Shown piece after piece: positions 23,720 to 32,475 of a stretch of 42,206 nt of DNA. Where the stretch lies: positions 1-42,206 of the IMG/VR virus record IMGVR_UViG_3300035523_000137; one strand, written 5' to 3'. Below the pieces are notes generated by a model. The model did not search any database and had not been told where the DNA came from. It saw nothing but the letters and a program-made list of their open reading frames with translations. Every line of letters begins with the position of its first letter. Position 1 is the first letter of the stretch. Both the position numbers and the translations under genes were made by a program. This DNA comes from a virus.

Positions 23720-23959
23720 TCAGTCCTCCGGCTCGTCCACGGCGGTCGAGCCGTCGAGGTCAGCCTCGGCCGCCCGCGCCGGCGCGCGCCCCCGCTTGAT
23801 GGGTGCGGCCGGCTCGTCGAGGACGTAGCCGTGGCGGGCGAAGTAGGCGAGGGCCGAGGCGTTGTCGGCCTCGACCTCGCCCCGGCCGTCTTGGAACGTC
23901 ACGCCGGCCCGGGTGCCGGTGAAGTCCGGGTCGGGCGCGGTGACGGCGATGGCGGCCAT
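23720..23959 (-). CDS. Small capsid-associated protein
   Basis: A 79-residue acidic protein whose ATG overlaps the capsid stop. The folded part (AAIAVTAPDPDFTGTRAGVT, then NASALAYFARHGYVLDEP) resembles small phage head proteins in which an ALAYFxxxGY segment is conserved. The tail is charged and flexible. It may be a head decoration or head-completion protein. Confidence 0.6.
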   Translation of the reverse strand: MAAIAVTAPDPDFTGTRAGVTFQDGRGEVEADNASALAYFARHGYVLDEPAAPIKRGRAPARAAEADLDGSTAVDEPED

Positions 23960-24939
23960 CAGGACACCGTCACGCCGCGCAGGACGGTGGCGGCCTTCGT
24001 CGCCTTGAGCGCGACCGCGAGCGGGCCCATCTCGACCTCGCCCGTCTTGACGGCACCCGCCTCGGTGAAGTCGGGCAGCCAGGTCCGGACCAGGGGCTGG
24101 CCCGAGACCGTGACCCCGTGGAAGCCGTCGAGGCCGACCCGGTAGGCGTACAGGTCGGTCACGTTGAGTGCGACCGGGATGATCGGGTTGTTGCTCCCGG
24201 CCTTGGCGCCTGCGTCCACGAGCAGGGCGTTGCCGTAGAACTCGCGCCGGATCGGCGCGCCGGAACCGCCCGTCAGCCCCTCGACGGGGCGCTCGACGTA
24301 CTGGTTGGCCCGCCGCGCGACCGCCCGGAATTTCGCGATCGCGAGGCTGTTGCCGACGATGACCGAGGGCGGCCCGTCGAGCACCGAGAGCCACTGGTCG
24401 ATCGCGTCGAGGGCCTTCATGTAGCTGGTGGCCGCGACATCGAAGTCGGTCCAGTCGCCGCCGCCCGGGAGGCCGGACGCGGCGATCTCGGTCGAGGTCC
24501 CCGTGAGCGCGGCGTCGAGACCGTCGAAGCCGTCGGGGGTGACCGCGGTGTCGCCGTTGATCAGCTCGTCGGTGAACTTCGTCCGGGTCGCCTTGGCCAG
24601 CTGCTCGAGCTGGAAGGCGGTCTCCGCGCCGCGGGCGAGATCCGACAGGACGCGGTCGATCTGGAACGCGCCGCCGAGGGGCTTGAGGTCGACTGTGTAG
24701 CGCTCCTTGGCGGCCTCGGCCGGGGTGTACTCAGCGTTGATCGCGCGGAACGCGGCGGCTCGCTCGGTGATGACCCGGTGGTAGCCGTAGGTGAGGGTCG
24801 AGCCGCCGCCCATCGGGTTGACGGTGTCGTGGAAGAGCAGGCTGTCGAGCAGGGCCGACTGCTTGCGGAACTCGTCGATGACGAGGCGGTCGACGTCGTC
24901 CTGGGTGTTGAGCGCCGCCTCGGCGAGGGTCACGGGCAT
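23959..24939 (-). CDS. Major capsid protein, HK97-fold
   Basis: A 326-residue protein with a strong GAGAGGAG ribosome site. MPVTLAEAALNTQDDVDRLV, the E-loop-like region with FHDTVNPMGGGSTLTYGYHR, and the later PSVIVGNSLAIAKFRAVARR and YRVGLDGFHGVTVSGQPLVR are typical of phage major capsid proteins of the family seen with gp6-like portals. It lies after the scaffold gene and before a small head protein. The N-terminus is short and no protease is encoded nearby, consistent with a separate scaffold. Confidence 0.85.
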   Translation of the reverse strand: MPVTLAEAALNTQDDVDRLVIDEFRKQSALLDSLLFHDTVNPMGGGSTLTYGYHRVITERAAAFRAINAEYTPAEAAKERYTVDLKPLGGAFQIDRVLSDLARGAETAFQLEQLAKATRTKFTDELINGDTAVTPDGFDGLDAALTGTSTEIAASGLPGGGDWTDFDVAATSYMKALDAIDQWLSVLDGPPSVIVGNSLAIAKFRAVARRANQYVERPVEGLTGGSGAPIRREFYGNALLVDAGAKAGSNNPIIPVALNVTDLYAYRVGLDGFHGVTVSGQPLVRTWLPDFTEAGAVKTGEVEMGPLAVALKATKAATVLRGVTVS

Positions 24940-24985
24940 CGGATGGTTCTCCTCTCAGGCCCGCTCCCTTCTGGGGCGGGCGGTG

Positions 24986-25627
24986 TCAGCGGTTCTGTGT
25001 GCCGAGCCGGGCTGCGACGGCGGTCGCGAGATCGGTCGCCCGCGGCGCTCCCGGTGCCCGGGGTCCGCCGTCGACCGAGCCCGGGCCGGGCGTGGCCGGC
25101 GCCCGATAGGCGTCCGGCACCCGCGAGCGGTGCGCCTTGAGCGCGTCGTCGAGGCCCGGGACCTGGTCGGTGTCGTCGACCACCAGGGCGGCGAACTCCG
25201 CGGCGTTGGCCAGGTCCTCGATGAGCGAGGGCACCGCACCGGCGCGCGCCAGCGCGAGCTTCGTCTCGGCCCGGCGAACCCTCGCGTGGAGCCGTTCGGT
25301 GACCTCGTCGGCGCCGGCCTTGCGCGCGGCGGCGATCGCCTTCTCGGTCTCGGACAGAGACGCGGTCCGGAGCTGCTCGAGCTCCCGCTCGGCGGCCTTC
25401 GACGCGGCGAGGGCGGCGTTGCGCTCGGCCTTCATCGCGTCGAGGGCCCGCTTGCCTGCGTCGCCGAGGCCCAGGGTGTCGTCCGGTGTGGACGGATCCG
25501 GGGCAGGGATAGCGGCAGGCTGGGCCTGCGGGGTCGGGGCCGGCGCGCTGGCCGCCGGCGGCGTCTGGGGAGGCGTTGCGCCTCCCGCGGCGGGCGTTGC
25601 GCCCGCAGGATTGGTCGGTTCGCTCAT
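24986..25627 (-). CDS. Capsid scaffolding protein
   Basis: A 213-residue protein with a Pro/Ala-rich N-terminus (~1-50), a charged helical core (KRALDAMKAERNAALAASKA, then ERELEQLRTASLSETEKAIA) and a flexible tail ending TDLATAVAARLGTQNR. This coiled-coil layout between portal and capsid genes is that of a phage scaffold. The ATG overlaps the portal stop as ATGA. Confidence 0.8.
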   Translation of the reverse strand: MSEPTNPAGATPAAGGATPPQTPPAASAPAPTPQAQPAAIPAPDPSTPDDTLGLGDAGKRALDAMKAERNAALAASKAAERELEQLRTASLSETEKAIAAARKAGADEVTERLHARVRRAETKLALARAGAVPSLIEDLANAAEFAALVVDDTDQVPGLDDALKAHRSRVPDAYRAPATPGPGSVDGGPRAPGAPRATDLATAVAARLGTQNR

Positions 25628-27183
25628 GAGGGTGCCTGCGCGCCTCCTGCGGTGTCAATCGGCTCGGGGATGGGGGTGCCCGGCACCGGGACGGGCGTGA
25701 CGGGCTGGGCGGGCTCCGGCGGCGCGGCTGCGAGTTCGGCCTCCCAGTCGAGGACCTGCTGCTGGCTGTAGCCGAGCTCGGCCCACAGCTGGCGGCGCGG
25801 GACGTCGAGGTCCTTCTTCTTGGTCACGGCATCGACGTGCTGGCTCTCGGACTTCGTCTCGGGGTTCCGGAACGCCGCCTCGGCCCCGGTCATCGCGGCC
25901 CACTTCTCGAAGCGGGCGGCGGCCGCGGCCGAGTTGCCGGGTGCACGGGCCTTGATCCGGAACGCGAGGCGCATCGCGTCTTCGAGCGGGTCCTTCCAGT
26001 CGTCGCCCCGTTCGCCCGCGACGGCGCTGATGCCGCGCTCGACGGCGGTGAGGGACTCGCCAGACGGGAAGGTGCCCTGCGTGCCGAGCAGGTAGTGGGG
26101 CGGGAAGCGGCTCGCCGTGGCGATCGCCTGGACGAGCGTCTCGTGGACCTTGATGTAGCCCGCGAGGTCGGTCTGGCTGAACTCCGCCAGCCGCGGCTCC
26201 GGCTCACCGGGCGCGTTCGGGGGCACGGTGATCAGCGAGTCGAGGGCGACATCGAAGGGCTGGACCGGCGCGCCGGTCGCCGGATCGACCTCGAGCGCGA
26301 AGTTGAGCATGACCTTCTGGCGGAAGGCGCCGTAGAGCCCGGCCAGCATGACGTTCGCGATGTTCGCGTTGATCGCGTCCTGGATCGGCACGACCTTGCC
26401 GAGCTCGGACTCGCCCGTGAGGTGCAGGTCGGGCTTGTTGGGGAAGGGGATGACCGGCACCACCCCGAGAGGATTGGGCAGCGGCCACGGTTCGCCCGGA
26501 ACGATCCGGCGCTCCCAGGACGTGCCGCCCAGGGTCGCGAGCTCGGCGCCCGCGGTGTTCGCCGCGAGTGGCGTGCGGTACTTGTAGACCGCGTCGGGCA
26601 GGAACAGGTTGGCGAACAGCGCGCCCGGCTCGTCCTCGTCGGCCCAGCGCTTGAGCGCGGCCCGGCGCACCCCGGTCTCGGGGTGGACCGAGGTGATGAC
26701 CTCGGCGCCGTCCTCGACCCAGATGCGCGGTGCCCAGTCCTCGTCGGGCCAGAGGACGAGGCTGAACTCGCCCTTGATGAGGCCGCTCCGCATGCCCCGC
26801 TTGAAGCCCGCGTCGAGGTTGTTGTCCTGCCAGATCTCCCAGGCGGCCGCAGAGGCCCGGTCGTCACCGCCGAACGTGAAGCCGTCGACCCCGAGGCGCT
26901 CGCTGATCGAGTCGACGACGACGCCCGCGTAGTTGACGTAGATCGGCATCCGCAGGCCGAAGGCCTCGATGACGCGGCGGATCTTGTACGTCTCGCGGTG
27001 CCGGCCCTCGTAGTACGCCTGGTAGAGGGCCATGCCGGTCGCGTCGACGAGGCGCCGATCGACGCCAACATCGTCGCGCCGCCCGGCGCGCGTGAACGTC
27101 GCCCGGCCCGCCCGCTCAGTCAGGCGGCGGCCGAGGCGGTCGAGCCACCACTCCGGGCTGCCGACGGCGGGTGCCGCGCTCAC
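25624..27183 (-). CDS. Portal protein, SPP1 gp6-like
   Basis: A 519-residue protein. The start is GTG 27183, whose codon overlaps the terminase stop (GTGA). The frame is open far upstream, but only by running through the terminase gene. Portal signatures include RRVIEAFGLRMPIYVNYAGV, FKRGMRSGLIKGEFSLVLWP, LGVVPVIPFPNKPDLHLTGE and PHYLLGTQGTFPSGESLTAV. It forms the dodecameric DNA entry ring. The C-terminus is Pro-rich. Confidence 0.9.
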   Translation of the reverse strand: MSAAPAVGSPEWWLDRLGRRLTERAGRATFTRAGRRDDVGVDRRLVDATGMALYQAYYEGRHRETYKIRRVIEAFGLRMPIYVNYAGVVVDSISERLGVDGFTFGGDDRASAAAWEIWQDNNLDAGFKRGMRSGLIKGEFSLVLWPDEDWAPRIWVEDGAEVITSVHPETGVRRAALKRWADEDEPGALFANLFLPDAVYKYRTPLAANTAGAELATLGGTSWERRIVPGEPWPLPNPLGVVPVIPFPNKPDLHLTGESELGKVVPIQDAINANIANVMLAGLYGAFRQKVMLNFALEVDPATGAPVQPFDVALDSLITVPPNAPGEPEPRLAEFSQTDLAGYIKVHETLVQAIATASRFPPHYLLGTQGTFPSGESLTAVERGISAVAGERGDDWKDPLEDAMRLAFRIKARAPGNSAAAAARFEKWAAMTGAEAAFRNPETKSESQHVDAVTKKKDLDVPRRQLWAELGYSQQQVLDWEAELAAAPPEPAQPVTPVPVPGTPIPEPIDTAGGAQAPS

Positions 27184-28700
27184 CGGAAGCTCCCCATGAC
27201 CCGGGGCTTCGGCGGGGGCGGCGGGTCCTGCATCGCCATCGCGATCGCCCGGACCATCGCAACGGCCGCCGTGTTGGGGCGCGTCGAGTCGTGCTTGGAG
27301 CGAGTGACCTTCATGCCCCGGTCCGTCAGGACCGCGGTCGTGTTCGCGACGTGGGCGGCGAGGATCGGGTCGGCCTCGTGGACGAGCCGCCCGGTGGTGA
27401 TGAGCTCGTACGCTAGGGTCGACGGCGGGCCCATGACCGCCGCCGTCATCGGCACCTCGACCATGTTCAGCCCGTCGTGCCCGAGGATCTCGGCCGACTC
27501 GCCGAACGCCTGGCGGTCGAAGGCGAAGGCAGGCCCCGGCAGGACCCGCTTCGTCCGCTCGTCGCGCGCCTGGGGCGCGGGGTAGGCGGCGCGGAGCTCG
27601 CGGAGGCGGACGCGCATCGCCTCGGTGCTGGCCATCCCGGTCGCCGACTCGGGCGCGAACACCTGCGCCCTCACCACGACCCGATCCCCCTGGCGCTGCG
27701 CCACCGCGATCGCGCCGTGCTCGCCGCCCGGGCTGCGGTCGATGCCGACGCCGATCGGGAGGGCCGGATTGAGCGGCAGGTCGCCGGTCGTCGCCCGCCA
27801 GGCGCCGTCGCGCAGCCAAGCGTCCTCGAAGCCGACGAACTGGTTGAGGTGGTAGCGGCGCCACTCCAGGAGCGCCCCGCGCGCCCGAAGCCGCGCGAAC
27901 TGGGCGCCCAGGTACTTGCCGTCGTGGAGCCAGGAGACGGGGTTTGCGGCGTGCCAGACCGCGGGGTCCTCGATGTCCGCGTCGCGCGGCGCGCCGTACC
28001 AGTAGATGAGGGTGCCGTTGACCCGGTCGCGGTAGATGAGCAGCGAGCCCCGATCCTCGAGCTCGCCCGATCCTGTGAACATCGACTCGAACAGCTCGGC
28101 GAGGATGCCCTCGCCGGCCACGCCGGCGGTCGTGATCCAGAGCGTGAACGGCTGCTCGCGGGCGCCGGTGCCGGTCGTGAGCGCGGTGTACAGCTCGGCC
28201 GACTTGTGGGCGTGGAGCTCGTCGACGATGTTGGCCGACGGGTTGAGCCCGTGCTGGAGGGCGGCATCGGAGCTGAGGGAGCGCATGATCCCGCCGTTGC
28301 GGGGGCACTCGATCGTGTACCGGTGGGGGACGAGCCGGTCGAGCAGGAGCGGGCTGCGGCTGACCATGCTCCGGGCCTGGCCGAGCACGATGCCGGCCTG
28401 GTTGCGGGCGGCCGCGGCGACGTAGACCTCGGGCTCGGGCTCGCCGTCGGCATCGAGCATGTACAGGCCCGCAGCGCTGGCCATCGTGGACTTCGTGTTC
28501 TTGCGCGGGATGCCGAGGCCGACCTCGTTGTAGATGCGGAGGCCGGTCGCGGGGTCGAACTCGAGGGCCTCCCACCAGAAGTCGCGCTGCCAGGGCTCGT
28601 AGATGAGGGGCCGGCCCGCCCAGCGGCCCTTGGTGTGGCGGATGTAGCGCTCGCAGTACGCAGCGAAGTGGGGACCGCCAGAGAGGGCATCGGGGACCAC
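27180..28700 (-). CDS. Terminase large subunit
   Basis: A 506-residue packaging ATPase-nuclease from GTG 28700. The Terminase_1 pattern is clear: YEPWQRDFWWEALEFDPATG, a Walker A-like GIPRKNTKST, YVAAAARNQAGIVLGQARSM, Walker B ANIVDELHAHK and motif TLWITTAGVAGEG. The nuclease lobe contains VGIDRSPGGEHGAIAV and later PNTAAVAMVRAIAMAM. It is flanked by the small subunit and the portal with 3-4 base contacts. Confidence 0.92.
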   Translation of the reverse strand: MVPDALSGGPHFAAYCERYIRHTKGRWAGRPLIYEPWQRDFWWEALEFDPATGLRIYNEVGLGIPRKNTKSTMASAAGLYMLDADGEPEPEVYVAAAARNQAGIVLGQARSMVSRSPLLLDRLVPHRYTIECPRNGGIMRSLSSDAALQHGLNPSANIVDELHAHKSAELYTALTTGTGAREQPFTLWITTAGVAGEGILAELFESMFTGSGELEDRGSLLIYRDRVNGTLIYWYGAPRDADIEDPAVWHAANPVSWLHDGKYLGAQFARLRARGALLEWRRYHLNQFVGFEDAWLRDGAWRATTGDLPLNPALPIGVGIDRSPGGEHGAIAVAQRQGDRVVVRAQVFAPESATGMASTEAMRVRLRELRAAYPAPQARDERTKRVLPGPAFAFDRQAFGESAEILGHDGLNMVEVPMTAAVMGPPSTLAYELITTGRLVHEADPILAAHVANTTAVLTDRGMKVTRSKHDSTRPNTAAVAMVRAIAMAMQDPPPPPKPRVMGSFR

Positions 28701-28703
28701 GCC

Positions 28704-29195
28704 TCAGCCCACATCGCCAACCACCCGAAGCCGCGGCGGAAGCCCGATGTCGGCGGTGAGCGAGTCGAGCGAGCGCGCCCCATCGATCCGCAGGCCGACG
28801 CGAGCCGAGGGGGAGAGGCCGAGCTCGCGGGCGAACTGGCGGACCTCGTCGGCGTTGTCGCGGGCGACCTGGTGGAGCGGGTTCTTCACGAGGTTCCCGT
28901 CGCGCCGGGTGAGGGGTCCGGTCTGCGCGTACAGCCGGGCCGCCGCCGCGTAGCGGCTGACCGCCTCGCAGTAGCAGCGCAGGACGTCGGCGTCCGCGCT
29001 CCGGATCACCCCGGTGTGGCCCATGTCGCGGATGACCCGCCGCCAGACGACCTTGGCGTCCGGGTCCATGTCGGTCGGCATCCTGGGAAGGTCCGCCGAC
29101 GGAATCGGCTCGTGGACGTTGAGCCGCGACGGGCGCGTCTCGCCCCGAAGACGCTTGACCTTCGTCGGCGTCGGCGCCGGGCCCCGCCTACCCAT
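28704..29195 (-). CDS. Terminase small subunit, P27 family
   Basis: A 163-residue DNA-recognition subunit. It begins GRRGPAPTPTKVKRLRGETR, the hallmark start of P27-type small terminases (GRxGxxPxPxxLKxLxGx), then LPRMPTDMDPDAKVVWRRVI and a C-terminal LGLSPSARVGL. The start lies 8 bases inside the preceding methyltransferase gene. It probably binds a cos or pac site that I could not locate. Confidence 0.9.
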   Translation of the reverse strand: MGRRGPAPTPTKVKRLRGETRPSRLNVHEPIPSADLPRMPTDMDPDAKVVWRRVIRDMGHTGVIRSADADVLRCYCEAVSRYAAAARLYAQTGPLTRRDGNLVKNPLHQVARDNADEVRQFARELGLSPSARVGLRIDGARSLDSLTADIGLPPRLRVVGDVG

Positions 29196-30552
29196 CGACG
29201 CGCTCCGCAGTGCGCCCGGTGAAGCGCTGCCAGCGCTCGATCGCGACCTGGGCGTACTTCGGGTCGATCTCCATCGCGTAGCAGCGCCGGCCCAGGGTCT
29301 CGGCGGCCATCAGGGTTGTGCCCGATCCCGAGAACGGCTCGTACACCGCCTCGCCGGGTCGGAGGTGGTTGCGGATCGGAATCTCGGACAGGAGGACCGG
29401 CTTCTGAGTCGGGTGGTCCTCCTTCTCCTCCTTGGACCCGCCGCCGATCCGCTTGGGCGACGGCGCGCGCCAGATCGTCGCCTGGTCGCGCTCGCCGATG
29501 AACAGGTTCGGGACGCCCGGTCGGCGGACCACGACGCACGGCTCGTGGTTCCAGTGGTACCAGGAGCGCCCGACCGAGAAGAGGCCCTTGTCCCAGATGA
29601 TCTGGCCCGCGAGCTCGAACCCGATGCGCTCGAGGCCCGAGAGGACCTCGAGCGTGTGGATGCTCGCGTACCAGACGTAGCCAACCTGGAGCGAGGGCAC
29701 GAGCGCGTACGCCTCGGACCAGTCGGCGCGGACGTCCATGCTGATGCTGGTGTTGCGATGCCCGGCGGTGTGGTGACCGCGCTTGGCCTTCGGGGCGGCC
29801 TCGCCCTCGGACTCGGGGACCTCGGCCATCATGTACGGCTTCGCCGCGCCGGCGACCACGCCCCAGCCGTTCACCCGCTTGCGCGGCCCGTTGTAGACGC
29901 CGTCGCGCCAGGTCTGGTCGAGCTGGACGCCGTATGGCGGGTCGGTCGCGAGCAGCGTTGGCGCTGCTCCGTCGAGGAGGCGCTCGACGGCGGCCGGGTC
30001 GGTCGCGTCGCCGCATAGGATCCGGTGGTCGCCGAGGCGGTACAGGTCGCCCGGTTGGACGTACGGCTCCTCGGGTGGCTCGGGGAGCTCGTCGGGGTCG
30101 GTCAGCCCAGCCTTCGGCTCGCTGCCGCGCAGGTCGCCGAGCAGGGCGAGGAGGCCCGCGTCGTCGACCGTGACGTCCGCCAGGAGCTCTCGCAGCTTCT
30201 CGTCGTCGCGGCCGGCCATCGCGCCGATCGGGTCGAGCGTCGCGAGGACGAGCGCCTCCTCGTCAGCATCCAGGTCGACGTACAGAACCGGGACGCTCGG
30301 CTCGCCGCGGGACAGGGCAAGCGCGACCCTGGCGTGGCCGTCGACGACGAACCCGGTTCGCCGGTTGACGAGGACCTGCTGCACCCAGCCGACCGCATCG
30401 AGCGCGCCGGCGAGGGCGTCCTGCTGCGCCTTGGGGTGGATCCGCCAGTTGGCGGGGTTGGCGAGGAGCCGGTCCGGCGCCTCCTCGCCGGCCCCGACGA
30501 TCCGGTTGCGCCAGCCCGCCGGGGGTGCGGCGACCGCGGTCTTCGCGCTCAT
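29188..30552 (-). CDS. ParB-like domain fused to N4/N6 DNA methyltransferase
   Basis: A 454-residue fusion. Residues ~25-130 look like a ParB/Srx-type domain (LLANPANWRIHPKAQQDALA, then GFVVDGHARVALALSRGEPS). The rest is a site-specific amino-methyltransferase with LATDPPYGVQ (catalytic DPPY near 217) and, downstream, YEPFSGSGTTLMAAETLGRR, the SAM-binding FxGxG after the catalytic motif (beta-class order). It probably modifies phage DNA to escape restriction or regulate packaging. It is the first gene of the leftward morphogenesis operon, with the small terminase overlapping its end. Confidence 0.88.
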   Translation of the reverse strand: MSAKTAVAAPPAGWRNRIVGAGEEAPDRLLANPANWRIHPKAQQDALAGALDAVGWVQQVLVNRRTGFVVDGHARVALALSRGEPSVPVLYVDLDADEEALVLATLDPIGAMAGRDDEKLRELLADVTVDDAGLLALLGDLRGSEPKAGLTDPDELPEPPEEPYVQPGDLYRLGDHRILCGDATDPAAVERLLDGAAPTLLATDPPYGVQLDQTWRDGVYNGPRKRVNGWGVVAGAAKPYMMAEVPESEGEAAPKAKRGHHTAGHRNTSISMDVRADWSEAYALVPSLQVGYVWYASIHTLEVLSGLERIGFELAGQIIWDKGLFSVGRSWYHWNHEPCVVVRRPGVPNLFIGERDQATIWRAPSPKRIGGGSKEEKEDHPTQKPVLLSEIPIRNHLRPGEAVYEPFSGSGTTLMAAETLGRRCYAMEIDPKYAQVAIERWQRFTGRTAERVDG

Positions 30553-30653
30553 CGGGCGGCCGCCGATCTTCGGCCTTGCATCGTCGCGACGACAGCGTGA
30601 TGGATGTCGCCGGCACGCCAGATGGGCGTGTGCGATCGAAGGGAGGCACCGCG

Positions 30654-30890
30654 ATGCCGGAGCCGACGATGGGCGAGATGGCCCGGTGGACCTTCTACCA
30701 GCGGTTCATCGCCGAGCGGACGAAGGACATCGACCCGCGCCACGTCGAGGCCTGGATGCGCCTCGAGCACCCGACGCTCGACGGGCTGTCGCGCACCGAG
30801 TTCACCGAGGCGATGTACGCGGCGCTCGCTGCCGCCCTCGACGCGGGACCCGAGGAGAGCGAGGCGCTCGCCGTCTCGTTCGGCCTCTGA
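30654..30890 (+). CDS. Small unknown protein
   Basis: A 78-residue acidic protein from ATG 30654 with a strong AAGGGAGG ribosome site. It begins MPEPTMGEMARWTFYQRFIA, is helical throughout, and has no recognised motif. It is divergent from the methyltransferase gene across about 100 bases that must hold both promoters. It pairs with the following small gene 21 bases away, and both end before a strong terminator. Confidence 0.65.
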   Translation: MPEPTMGEMARWTFYQRFIAERTKDIDPRHVEAWMRLEHPTLDGLSRTEFTEAMYAALAAALDAGPEESEALAVSFGL

Positions 30891-30911
30891 GCCACGAAGG
30901 AGATCGACACC

Positions 30912-31211
30912 ATGACCACGGACGCGACCACGACGAAGCTGCGCCGCTGCATCGGGTCTGCGAAGTTCGGGATCGAGGCGCACGAGGCGCCGCCCGCCGA
31001 GTTCCCGGCCCAGCCCAGCCAGAAGGACGGCCTGGGAAGGATGTGCAAGCCCCACTGGAACGCCTACACGAGCGCCCTGCGCAAGGCGGCCCTGGCCCGC
31101 AAGACGGCCGAGGCCGCGCCGCCTGAGCCCGAGCCCGTCGCGACGCCCGAGCCCGCCCGGGCCAAGCGAGGGCGCAAGGCGGCCCTCGCGACGGAGGGCG
31201 ACGCCGCGTAG
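30912..31211 (+). CDS. Small basic protein with Cys/His residues
   Basis: A 99-residue protein from ATG 30912 preceded by GAAGGAG. The first ~55 residues hold Cys13 and a MCKPHW motif, which together could bind zinc. The tail is Ala/Pro/Lys-rich and ends with a histone-like basic stretch (AKRGRKAALATEGDAA). It may be a nucleic-acid-binding protein; nothing specific is recognised. Confidence 0.65.
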   Translation: MTTDATTTKLRRCIGSAKFGIEAHEAPPAEFPAQPSQKDGLGRMCKPHWNAYTSALRKAALARKTAEAAPPEPEPVATPEPARAKRGRKAALATEGDAA

Positions 31212-31232
31212 CGCCGTCGCCAGCCCAGCCTC

Positions 31233-31258
31233 GGGCCCCGGGCGCCAGCCCGGGGCCC
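31233..31258 (+). terminator. Strong hairpin terminator
   Basis: A perfect 10-bp GC stem (GGGCCCCGGG at 31233-31242 and CCCGGGGCCC at 31249-31258) with a six-base loop lies 22 bases after the stop at 31211 and is followed by TTCTCCGTT. It closes the two-gene plus-strand unit and may also stop transcription arriving from the leftward HNH gene. Confidence 0.8.
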
Positions 31259-31294
31259 TTCTCCGTTCTGTCGCGTCGTTGGCCACGCCCCGGC

Positions 31295-31807
31295 TCATCG
31301 CGCCGCGTCGGCCAACGTGGGCGCCCACGGGCCACCCACGCCGGATCCCTGATCGGCGACCGGGATAATCCGCGAAACCCGGCCGAGGGAACACAGTCGC
31401 CGGGCGCGGTCAGGGCGAGTGCTCGTCGCCACATGGGCTACCCCGCCCCCCTCCGTCGACGCACCCTTCGTCGAGTTGCACGAGCGGCACAGCACCGCGG
31501 TGTTGCCGATCTCGAACGGGGCACCGCCAGCGGCGAGCGGGATGACGTGATCGACGGTCAGGTCAGCAGCGACGTGGGCCGGGCGCTGGTAGCCAGGGCA
31601 CCAGTTGCCACGCTCGCCACGCCAGGCGCGCAGCACTCGGGCGCTGAGCCGCTGCCAGGCCCGCGTGCTGTAGACGGCGTTGTGCCGGCTGCGGTTGGAC
31701 TGGCGGGCGTGCTCGGAGCAGCGACTACCAGCGCGGCTGGTGACGACACCGCAGACCGTGCACAGCTTCACGTGCGAATCGTCGATGGGGTGGCTCGCCC
31801 GGTCCAT
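31295..31807 (-). CDS. HNH endonuclease
   Basis: A 170-residue nuclease. An N-terminal zinc-binding part (LCTVCG, then SRCSEH) precedes the HNH core: NWCPGYQRPAHVAADLTVDH (first His), VIPLAAGGAPFEIGNTAVLC and RSCNSTKGA with the final Cys-x-x-Cys-Asn. HNH proteins encoded near small terminases often assist DNA packaging cleavage, and this one lies upstream of the terminase operon. Here it is separated from it by two small rightward genes. Confidence 0.85.
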   Translation of the reverse strand: MDRASHPIDDSHVKLCTVCGVVTSRAGSRCSEHARQSNRSRHNAVYSTRAWQRLSARVLRAWRGERGNWCPGYQRPAHVAADLTVDHVIPLAAGGAPFEIGNTAVLCRSCNSTKGASTEGGGVAHVATSTRPDRARRLCSLGRVSRIIPVADQGSGVGGPWAPTLADAAR

Positions 31808-31835
31808 TCGCCTGCGGTGCTACGCCTGCGCGACC

Positions 31836-32405
31836 ATGGCAGTCCAAACCCGCACAGGATCAAAGGGCATGGACAGGTGGTCGATCCCGGCAGGGCAGCT
31901 CGAGGCGAGCTTTCAGCGTGCGGCGGTGCTTCAGCGGGAGATCGACCGCAAGGAGCGCCTCCTCGGGCGGAGAGTCCAGGTGCTCGCCAAAGGCCTCGCC
32001 GACCTGATGCAGCCGGGGGAGATGCACCACCGGCGGGGCATCGGACTCCACGCGTTCCCGGTGGATGGCGTCCTCTGCCTTGCTGCCGCCTGCCTTGAGA
32101 AGGAACGGGACAGCTACCGCTATCGATACGCCGTCCTATGCGGCGGGGAGGCGGCGAAGCGAGCGCTCAAGACGGCGGACCTCGACCCCGGGGACTCAGA
32201 CGAGCCGGGATCGCGTCGGATCGCGCTTGCCGACTACGACGACTATGTCGCCTTCGTCGATCGACTCCCCAAGTACCTCGACGACGTCACCCGAAACCTG
32301 GAGGCGCGAGTCCACCAAGCAGAGAGCACCGAGACGACGGCGCGGCAGGTCGGTCGCCAAGTGTCGGCTCGCGCTCGCAGGGCTGAGTCGCGTACGAAGA
32401 AGTAG
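31836..32405 (+). CDS. Unknown 189-aa cytosolic protein
   Basis: The frame is open from 31680, but upstream codons overlap the HNH gene; ATG 31836 or ATG 31869 (MDRWSIPAGQLEASF, with AAAGGG just before) are likely starts. The product is highly charged and mostly helical (RAAVLQREIDRKERLLGRRV), with a conserved-looking GIGLHAFPVDGVLCLAAACL stretch and a basic C-terminus (SARARRAESRTKK). Not recognised. It may be regulatory for the cargo cluster that follows. Confidence 0.6.
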   Translation: MAVQTRTGSKGMDRWSIPAGQLEASFQRAAVLQREIDRKERLLGRRVQVLAKGLADLMQPGEMHHRRGIGLHAFPVDGVLCLAAACLEKERDSYRYRYAVLCGGEAAKRALKTADLDPGDSDEPGSRRIALADYDDYVAFVDRLPKYLDDVTRNLEARVHQAESTETTARQVGRQVSARARRAESRTKK

Positions 32406-32475
32406 GGCGTTTGCCCCTGGCAACCCGGGCCGTTGCGTGCTGCGCTGCAACAGCCGTCGCGGGTATGCTCAATAG

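Noticed and set aside
25624-28575. 983-codon minus-strand frame as one long protein
   Set aside because: Only the part from 27183 has portal homology; the upstream part is the terminase gene read in another frame.
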